From contig JAASTO010000030.1 in the NCBI GenBank assembly GCA_021767245.1, positions 1 through 18,369 of the forward strand: 18,369 nt of DNA, written 5' to 3'. The notes under the pieces are model-generated. The model saw nothing but the letters and a program-made list of their open reading frames with translations. It did no database searches and was not told the DNA's origin. Every line of letters starts with the position of its first letter. Within the stretch, counting starts at the first letter, position 1. This document shows, piece after piece, positions 7,295-15,656 of this stretch. The translations under genes were made by a program, and so were the position numbers. Source of the DNA: Balneolaceae bacterium. Its GTDB lineage: Bacteria > Bacteroidota > Rhodothermia > Balneolales > Balneolaceae.

Positions 7295-8167
7295 TCAGAA
7301 AAGACCTAGCTGCGTATCCTGCCTGTCAGCCGGCTTGGTATGAAGAGGTGGCAGTTCCACGAGTTCAGACAGCAGTTCATGAAAGTACCGGCACAGTTCA
7401 GCTTGCGATATCCTGTCGGGTGAATGAATGAACACATAAGGATGTAAACCCTCACCTATCCATTCTGCCACGATGATAGCCCATTCTTTCAGGTAGGGTT
7501 CGTTATTCAGTTTATCATTCGAGCCCACATAGCGTAAAACGGGTCGCGTTCCGGTAGTATCGAACCGAACAGGCACTTTGGGTTTTTTATTTTGGGCTTC
7601 AATAATTGAAGATTCGGTGGCTTTCATGGAGTGAAGTTTCCGGGTATCGAAAATAACCCGGTCCACATCATAACTTTTCAGCAGGGAGATCAGGTTTCGC
7701 TCGTTCTTTCCGTGATCAAAAAAATCCTTATGCCTCATTTCCACGGAATAGCTAAAGGCTTTGGGCAAAATCGTAAAGACATCCTCAAGGCGGTATAATT
7801 CACCAGGTGAGAAGGTCTCAGGAAACTGGATCATAAACGGCCCAAGCTTTTCCCGGATCGGCTCAAACAACCTGACAAAATCGAGCACCTCCCCCTTCAC
7901 ATTGTACATCCTTTTTTCATGAGTAATATGCTTGGGAAATTTAAAACAAAACTTGAAGTCCCTGGGAGTCTGCTCTCCCCATTTTTCGATAACCGATATT
8001 CCAGGTATGTTGTAAAAGGTTGAATTTCCCTCCACGGCATTAAAAACGGAGGCATACTGTGACAGAAACTGAGTCGGTTTGGCATCCTCTGAATAGAAAA
8101 CCCCTTTCCACTCCGGCAAACTCCACAGGGAACACCCCAAGTGATATGGCATTACATGCTTACTCAT
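7295..8167 (-). CDS. DUF72 (YecE-like) family protein
   Basis: DUF72 proteins adopt a TIM-barrel-like fold; their biochemical role is not settled. The product shows the family signature: HLGCSLWSLPEWKGVFYSED at the N-terminus, then VFNAVEGNSTFYNIP, FKFCFKFPKHITHEKR, GPFMIQFPETFSP, YSVEMRHKDFF and the C-terminal YVFIHSPDRISQ region, giving about 290 residues. The frame can be extended to a TTG at 8182, but that TTG lies inside the promoter box TATTTTTG (8180-8187). I therefore choose the ATG at 8167; an ATG at 8152 is also possible. The gene is divergent from the sodium:solute symporter and convergent with the secreted protein. Confidence 0.9.
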   Translation of the reverse strand: MSKHVMPYHLGCSLWSLPEWKGVFYSEDAKPTQFLSQYASVFNAVEGNSTFYNIPGISVIEKWGEQTPRDFKFCFKFPKHITHEKRMYNVKGEVLDFVRLFEPIREKLGPFMIQFPETFSPGELYRLEDVFTILPKAFSYSVEMRHKDFFDHGKNERNLISLLKSYDVDRVIFDTRKLHSMKATESSIIEAQNKKPKVPVRFDTTGTRPVLRYVGSNDKLNNEPYLKEWAIIVAEWIGEGLHPYVFIHSPDRISQAELCRYFHELLSELVELPPLHTKPADRQDTQLGLF

Positions 8168-8179
8168 AAAGATAATTAA

Positions 8180-8187
8180 CAAAAATA
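8180..8187 (-). promoter_or_regulatory. Bacteroidota-type -7 box upstream of the DUF72 gene
   Basis: The - strand reads TATTTTTG, an exact TANNTTTG match, 12 bases before the ATG at 8167. Transcription would start within a few bases of the ATG, giving a very short leader. A TTTA lies about 17 nt further upstream as a poor -33 candidate. Confidence 0.45.
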
Positions 8188-8288
8188 TTTATCATCATGG
8201 TATGTAAACTTTTAGGGGATAAATAAAATTTCATTATACTCTGCTCAACTTTAAAAAAAAATCAATCAGCCAAAGCACTTGAACAATC

Positions 8289-9989
8289 ATGCCTTTTGAA
8301 CTTTTAGATTATCTCGTTGTTGCCGGATATGTTTTACTGATGGTTGGCGTTGCCTGGGCAGCTAAAGTGCGCGGACAGGAATCTCTCGATGATTTCTTTG
8401 CCGGCGGAAAAAACCTGCCCTGGTGGCTGGTTGGGGTTTCGATGGTAGCCACCACCTTTGCCGCGGATACGCCTTTAGCTATTACAGGCATTGTTGCCCG
8501 ACAGGGAATTGCCGGTAACTGGTTTTGGTGGAACTGGATGATATCAGGGATCGTGACGGTCTTCATTTATGCCAAATTATGGAAACGGGCGGATGTTCTC
8601 ACCGATGTGGAATTCATTGAACTCCGCTATGGAGGAAAACCCGCTAGTTTTCTAAGAGGATTCAGGGCCCTCTATTTTGCCTTCCCGTTCAACTGTATCA
8701 TCATGGGTTGGGTAACGGTCGGTATGGCTAAGATCCTCACCGTGGTCACCGGGGCAGATCAGTGGATCGTGATCATCATCTTGTACGCCCTGATCGGACT
8801 CTATATTGCCATCTCGGGTTTGTGGGGAGTTATCGTGACCGATTTTGTACAGTTTATCTTGGCCATGATCGGAACCATTGCACTCGCCTATTTTGCGGTT
8901 GATCATGTGGGAGGACTGGCCGAACTAAAGGCACAGCTGATCGATACGGTCGATTATGATGTGTTCAGCTTTAACCCGTTTACCAATCCTGAAATCGCCC
9001 TGACCACCGCTCTGATCTGGGTTGGCATGAACTGGTGGGCAGCCTGGTATCCGGGAGCAGAACCGGGCGGGGGTGGGTATATTGCTCAGCGCATGTTCTC
9101 TGCCAAGGATGAAAAAAATGCGGTAGGCGGCACACTTCTATTCAACATCTTGATGTATGCCGTTCGGCCCTGGCCATGGATCCTCGTTGCCCTGGTTGCC
9201 ATGGTGGTATTTCCGAACCTGGAAGACCCTGAAACCGGATACCCGCTCATGATGCTGGAGGTACTGCCGGTTGGCTGGATGGGATTGTTGATGGTCGCCT
9301 TTTTATCTGCATTCGTCTCAACCATCTCGACGCAGCTGAACTGGGGGACTTCTTATGTGGTCAACGATTTCTACAAACGCTTCATCAAAACACCCGAGGA
9401 ATTCGAATCGCAGGACTCGGCTCAAAAGCATTATGTGCTGATCTCCCGAATTGCTACGTTACTGATGGCCGCCCTTGGGGTGGGGGTCTCCTATTTCTTT
9501 GATTCGGTGTCAGGCGGTTGGGAATTCATCCTGTCTCTTAGCGCCGGAATTGGCGGCGTGCTTTTATTACGGTGGTTCTGGTGGCGTATTAACGCATGGA
9601 GTGAGATCACAGCTATGATCGCGGCTATGATCGGAGCCGTTTATTCCAATCAGATGGGATATGATTTTGCAGGCGGAATGATCTTTACGACCACCTTTTC
9701 AACGGTTATATGGCTTATCGCTACCTTTATCACCAAACCAGAGTCTGACGAAACCCTAACCAAATTCTACAGCAAGGTAACTCCCATGGGTAACTGGAGT
9801 CGATTTTCCGGAGGAAAGAAATCCCCGGATGAACTGCTTCCATCCTTGATCAATATTGTTTTATCCATCGGTGCCATCTTTGGCTTCCTGTTTGGACTGG
9901 GACAGATCTTCTTTGGAAATATTCTGCTCGGGATCGGATGTATCTTAGCCGGTTGTATATTGGTTTGGGCAGTCGTTAGAAAGATCTGA
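8289..9989 (+). CDS. Sodium:solute symporter (SSS family)
   Basis: The 566-residue inner-membrane protein is a member of the solute:sodium symporter family, which imports sugars, amino acids or other small solutes using the sodium gradient. Family marks are the first helix MPFELLDYLVVAGYVLLMVGVAW, then DDFFAGGKNLPWWLVGVSMVATTFAADTP read in pieces near residues 35-62 (the conserved G-K-x-x-x-W-W region), GNWFWWNWM near 76, and the conserved FLSAFVSTISTQLNWG near 337-352. About 13 membrane segments can be counted. It is rich in Trp and has WAAWYPGAEPGGGGYIAQRM near residues 250-270, a region typical of this branch. The substrate cannot be read from sequence. No partner gene is in the same operon: the gene is flanked by divergent DUF72 and a hairpin-rich spacer. 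Confidence 0.93.
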   Translation: MPFELLDYLVVAGYVLLMVGVAWAAKVRGQESLDDFFAGGKNLPWWLVGVSMVATTFAADTPLAITGIVARQGIAGNWFWWNWMISGIVTVFIYAKLWKRADVLTDVEFIELRYGGKPASFLRGFRALYFAFPFNCIIMGWVTVGMAKILTVVTGADQWIVIIILYALIGLYIAISGLWGVIVTDFVQFILAMIGTIALAYFAVDHVGGLAELKAQLIDTVDYDVFSFNPFTNPEIALTTALIWVGMNWWAAWYPGAEPGGGGYIAQRMFSAKDEKNAVGGTLLFNILMYAVRPWPWILVALVAMVVFPNLEDPETGYPLMMLEVLPVGWMGLLMVAFLSAFVSTISTQLNWGTSYVVNDFYKRFIKTPEEFESQDSAQKHYVLISRIATLLMAALGVGVSYFFDSVSGGWEFILSLSAGIGGVLLLRWFWWRINAWSEITAMIAAMIGAVYSNQMGYDFAGGMIFTTTFSTVIWLIATFITKPESDETLTKFYSKVTPMGNWSRFSGGKKSPDELLPSLINIVLSIGAIFGFLFGLGQIFFGNILLGIGCILAGCILVWAVVRKI

Positions 9990-10005
9990 GTTGGTTGCTA
10001 GTATT

Positions 10006-10066
10006 GGAAGTCGGAGACTTCCTGAGCCGATACTTTTCAGTCTCCGATTCGCTCAAGACTGAAAAG
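10006..10066 (+). repeat. Cluster of competing inverted repeats after the symporter gene
   Basis: Seventeen bases after the symporter stop lies GGAAGTC/GACTTCC (10006-10012, 10016-10022), a perfect 7-bp stem with a three-base loop. It is followed by CTTTTCAGTCT/AGACTGAAAAG (10033-10043, 10056-10066), a perfect 11-bp stem with a 12-base loop. TCGGAGACT (10011-10019) can also pair perfectly with AGTCTCCGA (10039-10047), which would break both stems. No strong T-run follows, so intrinsic termination is possible but not shown. Confidence 0.65.
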
Positions 10067-10174
10067 ATTAGTGGGATGAGTGTGTGGTTAGAAAGGTCCG
10101 AATTTGACCTTATTATAACTCTCTATTCTACTTTAGATTCTTCCAATATAGAGTGAAACAAAAAAAGCCTTTTG

Positions 10175-10182
10175 TATCTTTG
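10175..10182 (+). promoter_or_regulatory. Bacteroidota-type -7 box upstream of the histidine kinase gene
   Basis: TATCTTTG is an exact TANNTTTG match 45 nt before the ATG at 10228. No matching -33 TTTG was found at the usual distance. Confidence 0.45.
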
Positions 10183-10227
10183 ATACAGATTCTAAGTTTA
10201 ACTTGTACGACACTTAATTTGCTCTAG

Positions 10228-11700
10228 ATGAGTAAAGATTCATCAGTTTTTGGCCGTTTAATATTTAAAGTTTTCCTCACACTTCTGGCGGTTTTGCCTT
10301 TCTCTGCCCCGGCTCAAACTACACCCACCGATTCTGTTTCAATATGGTCCTTTGACCGGATACGACAAGACCTGAATGGCGATCAGATTTCCGATCATAA
10401 AGGAAAAAATGTAGTTGTAACCGGTATCGCAAACATAAACAGTGGAATACTTCATGAAAAATTCCTACAGGCTTTCATTCAAAACGACAGCTCGGGAATG
10501 TCTATTTTTGCCCGGGATATCGAAACTCCATTTCAGGCAGGCGACAGCCTTGTCGTTAAGGGCTACATCGATCAATACAACGGGCTTACTGAGGTACAGG
10601 TTAATTCATACACTGTTTATCCAGGTACTTCAGGACTTCCTGAGCCAAAACCACTAACTTCGGTTGCTGATGATCCATCTGACTATCTCGGAATGATGGC
10701 GGAGGGAACCGGTCATGTGATCGAAAAAGGATCCACCTTCAACGGTAAATATCTCATCATCTCTTTGGAAGAATCCATAAAAAGCATGATGGTGTACGTT
10801 TCAAACTTCCATGTGCACTATCAGGATTTTGATTTTGAGCTCATCAGTCCAGGAGATGTTATTCATGTTAAAGGCATAATCACCGAATATAATCCGGAAT
10901 TTCCTGAGCAGAGGTCTTATAAGTTATTCCTCAGAACCCCGGCTGATCTTGAGTTTGAACGGATCCCGCGATTTTACTGGTATTTGATACTGGCCGGTTT
11001 AAGCATCCTTGTTTTAGGTATAGCCGGATGGGTCTTTGGTCTAAGACGCCGGGTCGATACCAAAACCAGGGATATTCAAAAGTCTCTGCAGGAAAAAGAT
11101 ATGCTTCTTAGGGAGATCCATCACAGGGTAAAAAACAGTCTTGCCATCGTTTCCGGCCTAATCGAACTGCAGCTGGGAAGCACTGACAGTGAAGAAGCCA
11201 TAAACGTGCTTCAGGATAGTCAAAACCGGATTCATTCTGTGGGTCTTATTCACGAAAAATTATATCAGACCGAATCACTTTCCGATATTGACCTAGGTAA
11301 CTACATCAAAGACCTGGTGGAAGCCATCCACGGAACCTTTACGGAGTTTAAGGATGATGTCATACTAAGTTTTGACCTGGATACCATAGAGGCAGAACCG
11401 GATATGGTGATCCCCTGTGGCTTACTTGTCAACGAGATTGTTGTTAATGCGTATAAGCACGCATTTAATAAAGGCAAACAAGGCAGGCTCAACGTTACCC
11501 TGAAACAACAGAACGGGCAGATCCTGCTTCAAATATCCGACAACGGGCCGGGCCTCCCTTCCGATTTTCAAATGGAAAAAGATGGCAGTTTAGGAACTAT
11601 GCTCGTAAGCTCTTTTGCGGATCAGTTAAATGCTGAGATGAAGATCGACTCCGGGGAAGGAACAGGGACCACATTCACCTTCACAATTCCCAAACGCTGA
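10228..11700 (+). CDS. Membrane sensor histidine kinase, HisKA_2 type, with OB-fold-like sensor
   Basis: The 490-residue product starts with an export signal or first membrane helix (FGRLIFKVFLTLLAVLPFSAPAQ, about 7-30). Residues 40-125 read like an OB-fold (KGKNVVVTGIANI, LQAFIQNDSSGMSIFA, FQAGDSLVVKGYIDQYNGLTEVQV in pieces). A second similar stretch covers about 135-235 (SPGDVIHVKGIITEYN). A membrane helix lies at about 249-272, followed by the cytosolic kinase. The HisKA_2 box is LLREIHHRVKNSLAIVSGL, with candidate phospho-acceptor His298/His299. The ATPase domain has N-box CGLLVNEIVVNAYKHAF from 397, SDNGPGLP near 440 and EGTGTTFTFTIP at the end. No response regulator is adjacent, so the partner is elsewhere. 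It converges on the SirB1-like gene with a ten-base gap. Confidence 0.9.
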   Translation: MSKDSSVFGRLIFKVFLTLLAVLPFSAPAQTTPTDSVSIWSFDRIRQDLNGDQISDHKGKNVVVTGIANINSGILHEKFLQAFIQNDSSGMSIFARDIETPFQAGDSLVVKGYIDQYNGLTEVQVNSYTVYPGTSGLPEPKPLTSVADDPSDYLGMMAEGTGHVIEKGSTFNGKYLIISLEESIKSMMVYVSNFHVHYQDFDFELISPGDVIHVKGIITEYNPEFPEQRSYKLFLRTPADLEFERIPRFYWYLILAGLSILVLGIAGWVFGLRRRVDTKTRDIQKSLQEKDMLLREIHHRVKNSLAIVSGLIELQLGSTDSEEAINVLQDSQNRIHSVGLIHEKLYQTESLSDIDLGNYIKDLVEAIHGTFTEFKDDVILSFDLDTIEAEPDMVIPCGLLVNEIVVNAYKHAFNKGKQGRLNVTLKQQNGQILLQISDNGPGLPSDFQMEKDGSLGTMLVSSFADQLNAEMKIDSGEGTGTTFTFTIPKR

Positions 11701-11710
11701 GTAGCCTTAA

Positions 11711-12562
11711 CTATTTGTACATCTCTGCGATGTCCAATAATCTGCCCAGGTCTTCAATCCGCTCCATTTCCTTCTTTCGCTCATAGCTGTGTATGAGATT
11801 ACGCAGGCAACGCAGTACAATATCCTGGTTGGTGGCCATTTGAAAATGCTCAGGCCGCGGTTCAACGTTGTTCTTCTTAAGAAAGAAATAACACTGATCG
11901 TAGGTAACAATAGCTCCGTTATCATAAGGATCGATGAGTAGTTCTTCCTTATCGCCTACATAATTCAGCATAAAATGAATGGGCATATTGATCCCAAAAA
12001 ATGGTAATTCAAGTCGCCTTGCCATGAACATGACGATCAAACTCAGCGAAATAGGGAGTCCCTTACGGCGGTCTATCACCTGATCGAGGAAGCAATTTTG
12101 CGGTGCGTGGTAGTTTTCCGCATCGCCCTGAAAATTCAGGTCCTCAAAGATGAACGTAAGTAACCGCTTCATCTTACGCTTTTCATCCAGTTTATATTTG
12201 ATCTGTGGCTCCACCATCTGCACAAAATGATCCAGCTTTTTCTGATACTCACTGATCCGCAGGGTCGGGTTACCAAAGCGTGCGATCGTCAGAACAGCCT
12301 CTTCAAGGGACTTTCGGGTCTTCAGTCCTCCTTCCAGAACTTCAATGAAATCTGACTCAAGCGTACTGAAGGTCAGTTTATGGATCACATCGTTCACCTT
12401 CTCCCTGGCATCGGCTCCCTTTACAGTCGATTTATACTGATCTAAAAGCGGAACTGCCTTCTCTCCCAGTTCATGAAGCCTGTTTTGCACACTTTCCTGC
12501 ACAAATGGATCGGGATCATCCATTAAAAATAAAAGCGACTCTATCTCTGATTTTGAGGTCAT
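11711..12562 (-). CDS. SirB1/transglutaminase-like protein
   Basis: The 283-residue product has an N-terminal helical part (about 5-65; DPDPFVQESVQNRLHELG looks HEAT-like) and a core that matches the SirB1 family, a transglutaminase-fold group. The core includes NCFLDQVIDRRKGLPISLSLI at about 156-176 (read in two parts), FFGINMPIHFMLNY at 188-201 and ELLIDPYDNG near 207-216. Cys157, His196 and Asp211 occur in the order of a transglutaminase-type Cys-His-Asp triad, so catalysis is possible; many members of the family have no proven activity. There is no signal peptide, so it is probably cytosolic. The gene is divergent from arginine deiminase. Confidence 0.85.
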   Translation of the reverse strand: MTSKSEIESLLFLMDDPDPFVQESVQNRLHELGEKAVPLLDQYKSTVKGADAREKVNDVIHKLTFSTLESDFIEVLEGGLKTRKSLEEAVLTIARFGNPTLRISEYQKKLDHFVQMVEPQIKYKLDEKRKMKRLLTFIFEDLNFQGDAENYHAPQNCFLDQVIDRRKGLPISLSLIVMFMARRLELPFFGINMPIHFMLNYVGDKEELLIDPYDNGAIVTYDQCYFFLKKNNVEPRPEHFQMATNQDIVLRCLRNLIHSYERKKEMERIEDLGRLLDIAEMYK

Positions 12563-12680
12563 AGTAAAGGTATTAAATTGGCCATAAAGATATTAATTCA
12601 ACCGCCCAATTACTTCTTATAAATACTCTTGTTATCCTTTATATTTAACGGTTCTGATAATCAACTTAGACAACCATAAT

Positions 12681-13916
12681 ATGGACATTAATGTTTCTTC
12701 TGAGATCGGTCACCTGCAGGGAGTGATCGTTCATACACCCGGACACGAAGTATCTCTGGTTAACCCCGAACTTAAAGATGAGCTGCTTTTTGATGATATC
12801 ATTTTTGAGGAAGACGCTCGGGGCGAACACCTCGATATGCTTGATATCTTTAAAGCAGCCATGCCCAAGGATGGACAAGTCATCGAGATCGTGGATCTTT
12901 TTAAGGACGTATTCAAAAATGAAGATGCTCGTTCATATTTCATTGAGCAGCTGATCAAGGAATTTCCGGAGGAGAACCTGCATGTCATAGAAAAGGAACT
13001 GCACCGGCTCTCACCTGACGACCTACTGAAATTTGTGATACAGGGGTACCTCGAAAAATCCAAGGGGTTTACCCTGCATCCATCCCCCAACCTGCTTTTT
13101 ACCCGCGACCTCGCTGCGGTGGTCGGCAATGGAATACTGATCTCGCGGGCAGCCAAAAAAGCCCGCCTTCGGGAGTCGTTGATGATGGAAACCCTGGTTG
13201 AGTATCATCCCATGTTTGAGTCGGTCAGAGATAATGCGATCCGGATCTCCGGGCATCAGTCTATTGAGGGCGGTGATGTGCTGGTGGTGTCAGACAAACT
13301 GGTACTGATCGGGATGAGTGAGCGAACTTCGTTCAGTGGACTTATGAAAGGAACCGAAGGCCTGCTTCAGCAGGGTGTAGAAACGGTACTGGCTGTGGAT
13401 ATCCCCAAACAACGATCTTCCATGCACCTCGATACCATTTTCACCTTTGCTGATGAAAGTGAATGTATCGCCTTTCCACCTGCCATCATGGAGCAACAAG
13501 ACAATGTGGTGGCACTTTACAAAGATGGCGACACCATCAAGTCTGAAACCCGTCACTCCCTTCAGCAAGCGCTTGAAGAAGAAACCGGACGAGATTATAA
13601 TTTCATTAAATGCGGGGGTGAAAACCGTACCAATCAGTTCAGGGAACAGTGGACCGACGGTGCCAACGTATTTGCCCTGGCTCCGGGAATAATTGTCGGT
13701 TATGAACGTAATACCAACACTTTTAACACGCTTGTGGATCATGGCTATGATCTGATGACCCAATTTGAATTCGTGGAAGAATTTGCCGACAAGGAATTCA
13801 ATCCGGGTAAAGACCAAAAGATCGCTATCAGCTTTCAGGGACATGAATTATGTCGCGGTCGCGGCGGTGCCCGGTGTATGACCATGCCGATCTCACGCAA
13901 GCCTTTAATCCAGTAA
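12681..13916 (+). CDS. arcA: Arginine deiminase
   Basis: Arginine deiminase hydrolyses L-arginine to L-citrulline and ammonia, the first step of the arginine deiminase pathway. The 411-residue product has the normal length and all key motifs: FTRD with Asp143, IEGGDV with Glu196, HLDTIFTF with His249 and Asp251, and the C-terminal nucleophile loop GRGGARCMTMP with Cys399. The start ATG at 12681 gives MDINVSSEIGHLQGVIVHTPG, the usual opening. No ornithine carbamoyltransferase, carbamate kinase or arginine/ornithine antiporter lies in the window, so it is an orphan here. It is followed after 15 nt by a membrane protease gene and is probably cotranscribed with it. Confidence 0.96.
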   Translation: MDINVSSEIGHLQGVIVHTPGHEVSLVNPELKDELLFDDIIFEEDARGEHLDMLDIFKAAMPKDGQVIEIVDLFKDVFKNEDARSYFIEQLIKEFPEENLHVIEKELHRLSPDDLLKFVIQGYLEKSKGFTLHPSPNLLFTRDLAAVVGNGILISRAAKKARLRESLMMETLVEYHPMFESVRDNAIRISGHQSIEGGDVLVVSDKLVLIGMSERTSFSGLMKGTEGLLQQGVETVLAVDIPKQRSSMHLDTIFTFADESECIAFPPAIMEQQDNVVALYKDGDTIKSETRHSLQQALEEETGRDYNFIKCGGENRTNQFREQWTDGANVFALAPGIIVGYERNTNTFNTLVDHGYDLMTQFEFVEEFADKEFNPGKDQKIAISFQGHELCRGRGGARCMTMPISRKPLIQ

Positions 13917-13931
13917 ATTCAACAGAGACTT

Positions 13932-15146
13932 TTGAGCGAATACCCCTATAAAAAAGAGATCAATACAGACTATGAGGTACTATCTACCAAAGAAGAGCCA
14001 AAAAATAAGCTGGATACAAGGACTATACTAAAGCACCTTGGCCTGTTTTTACTCACGGTCTTTTTTGTGACGATGACCGGAGCCAATTTTGTGGGACTCG
14101 ATCCGGTACTATTTCCCTTTGCCTTACCCAACACTACTGATATTATCAGAGGATTGGTATTTGCAGGACTGCTACTTGGGTTTTTAACGGTTCATGAATT
14201 CGGGCATTATTTTGCCGCGGTTCATCACAAAATCAAAGTAACGCTTCCGTACTACATCCCCATTCCGTTGGGAATTGGTACGCTTGGGGCGGTGATCCGT
14301 ATCAAGGAACGTATACGCAAAATGCATCAGCTTTTTGATATCGGAGCCTCAGGACCTGTTGCCGGGTTTATCGTAGCCCTCACCGTTCTGTTGATCGGTT
14401 TTGCCACCCTGCCCGAACCTGATTACGTAATGAATTTTGCCGGTCATGATGAATTAAAGAAGTATGTTTCTGAACACGGGACCTACCCTGATCACATTAC
14501 GGACCAAACGGAACAGGGAGTACTCACCATTGGCAATACGATTCTATATACCGCACTTGCTTCCCTGTTTGATAATGTACCCCCAATGTGGGAGATGTAC
14601 CACTTCCCATTTCTTTTTGCAGGATGGCTCGGGTTATTTTTTACAGCTCTCAACCTCATGCCGGTAGGTCAGCTTGATGGAGGACACATCCTCTACTCCC
14701 TGATCGGATACAGGCGGCACCGCGTGGTGGCGCGACTGTTCTTCACGGTGGTAACGGCCCTGGCCGGAGCGGAAGCCATGCCATTTCTGGCTTCTTATCT
14801 CACCGAATACATTCCATTCCCTTTTATTGAATGGGTAGCCTGGGCCTTCATTTTACAGCTGCTTATGAATAAAGCTTTTCGCACAGACAGAGGCTGGATC
14901 TACAGCATGATGGCCGTTTCTTTAGCCGGCTCGGCCCTGTACAGTTACATGGTGGGCGGCATCGAACCCGGGCATGGTTCACTTATATGGCTTGTATGGA
15001 GCTTTTTCATAGCTTTTGCGGTTGGAGTGGAACATCCACCCGTTGATATGGAAGAAAAATTATCCCCCACACGACGCGTGATAGGCTGGCTAAGTATGCT
15101 TATCTTCATACTCTGTATCAGCCCGAACCCTATTTACATGAACTAA
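13932..15146 (+). CDS. Site-2-protease-like membrane metalloprotease (M50 family)
   Basis: M50 proteases cut substrates within the membrane using zinc. The 404-residue product has the zinc motif HEFGH at residues 88-92 (LTVHEFGHYFAAV) and the second motif NLMPVGQLDGGH from 241 with Asp249, which supplies the third ligand. The core also includes GAVIRIKERIRKMHQLFDIGASGPVAGF, read in pieces at about 118-145. Some six to eight membrane segments can be seen. There is no PDZ domain, unlike RseP. The start is TTG at 13932: no in-frame ATG precedes the first membrane helix, and the cytosolic N-terminus SEYPYKKEINTDYEV is plausible. It sits 15 nt after arcA and five bases before the lipoprotein gene, so the three probably form one operon. 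The substrate is unknown. Confidence 0.9.
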   Translation: MSEYPYKKEINTDYEVLSTKEEPKNKLDTRTILKHLGLFLLTVFFVTMTGANFVGLDPVLFPFALPNTTDIIRGLVFAGLLLGFLTVHEFGHYFAAVHHKIKVTLPYYIPIPLGIGTLGAVIRIKERIRKMHQLFDIGASGPVAGFIVALTVLLIGFATLPEPDYVMNFAGHDELKKYVSEHGTYPDHITDQTEQGVLTIGNTILYTALASLFDNVPPMWEMYHFPFLFAGWLGLFFTALNLMPVGQLDGGHILYSLIGYRRHRVVARLFFTVVTALAGAEAMPFLASYLTEYIPFPFIEWVAWAFILQLLMNKAFRTDRGWIYSMMAVSLAGSALYSYMVGGIEPGHGSLIWLVWSFFIAFAVGVEHPPVDMEEKLSPTRRVIGWLSMLIFILCISPNPIYMN

Positions 15147-15151
15147 CTATT

Positions 15152-15571
15152 ATGATGAAAAAAGTATTATTAGCTATTACCCTTCTTGGTTTTATGACCG
15201 CTTGTTCACAATCTGATGACAAGACACAAATGACCCTCGATCAACAGGTCGACCAATTGGTTACCGAAGCCAAATTCGATGAAGCTATGGAACTGCTGGA
15301 CGAGACTTCATCAGAAGAGGCCCTAAAGCTTCGTGAAGATGTACATTTACGGCATGGCATTTATCTGATCTATAATGCAGACCCTTCTCAAATGAGAGAA
15401 AATGCCAATAATGCCCTAAGAGAGTTTATTGCCGTTCTTGAACTCAATCCTGACAATGAAAAAGCAAGAGCCGAGATCGAACAGATCTTGGGTATTTACC
15501 GAACCTTTCCTGACCGACAGCCGGCTGAGGATGTACTGGATCAACTGCGTGATTTCGGCTTTCAAATATAA
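15152..15571 (+). CDS. Small lipoprotein with TPR-like helices
   Basis: The 139-residue product starts with a lipoprotein signal (MMKKVLLAITLLGFMTACS) with lipobox MTAC and lipidated Cys18. The rest is predicted helical: VDQLVTEAKFDEAMELLDE and REFIAVLELNPDNEKARAEIEQIL resemble TPR units, and a short end reads EDVLDQLRDFGFQI. I do not recognise a named family. Lipidation places it on a membrane face in the periplasm. It follows the M50 protease gene by five bases and may assist that protease, which is only a guess from position. Confidence 0.75.
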   Translation: MMKKVLLAITLLGFMTACSQSDDKTQMTLDQQVDQLVTEAKFDEAMELLDETSSEEALKLREDVHLRHGIYLIYNADPSQMRENANNALREFIAVLELNPDNEKARAEIEQILGIYRTFPDRQPAEDVLDQLRDFGFQI

Positions 15572-15656
15572 TTATATGGCCTATAATGAGGACGTCTCGC
15601 ATGCGCCCCAAGCCGGCACAATGAACAAATAAGCCCATTCACTCCAAATAGCTCCC

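Noticed and set aside
13290..13844. A 184-codon - strand frame within arcA.
   Set aside because: It lies wholly opposite a complete, well-conserved enzyme, resembles no family and has no promoter or ribosome binding site.
15564..15571. TATATTTG on the - strand, an exact -7 box match.
   Set aside because: It lies within the end of the lipoprotein gene and points into sense genes on the other strand, with no - strand gene downstream.
15576..15632. An 18-codon frame (MAYNEDVSHAPQAGTMNK) between the lipoprotein gene and smpB.
   Set aside because: It has no ribosome binding site and no recognisable family, and its length is expected by chance.
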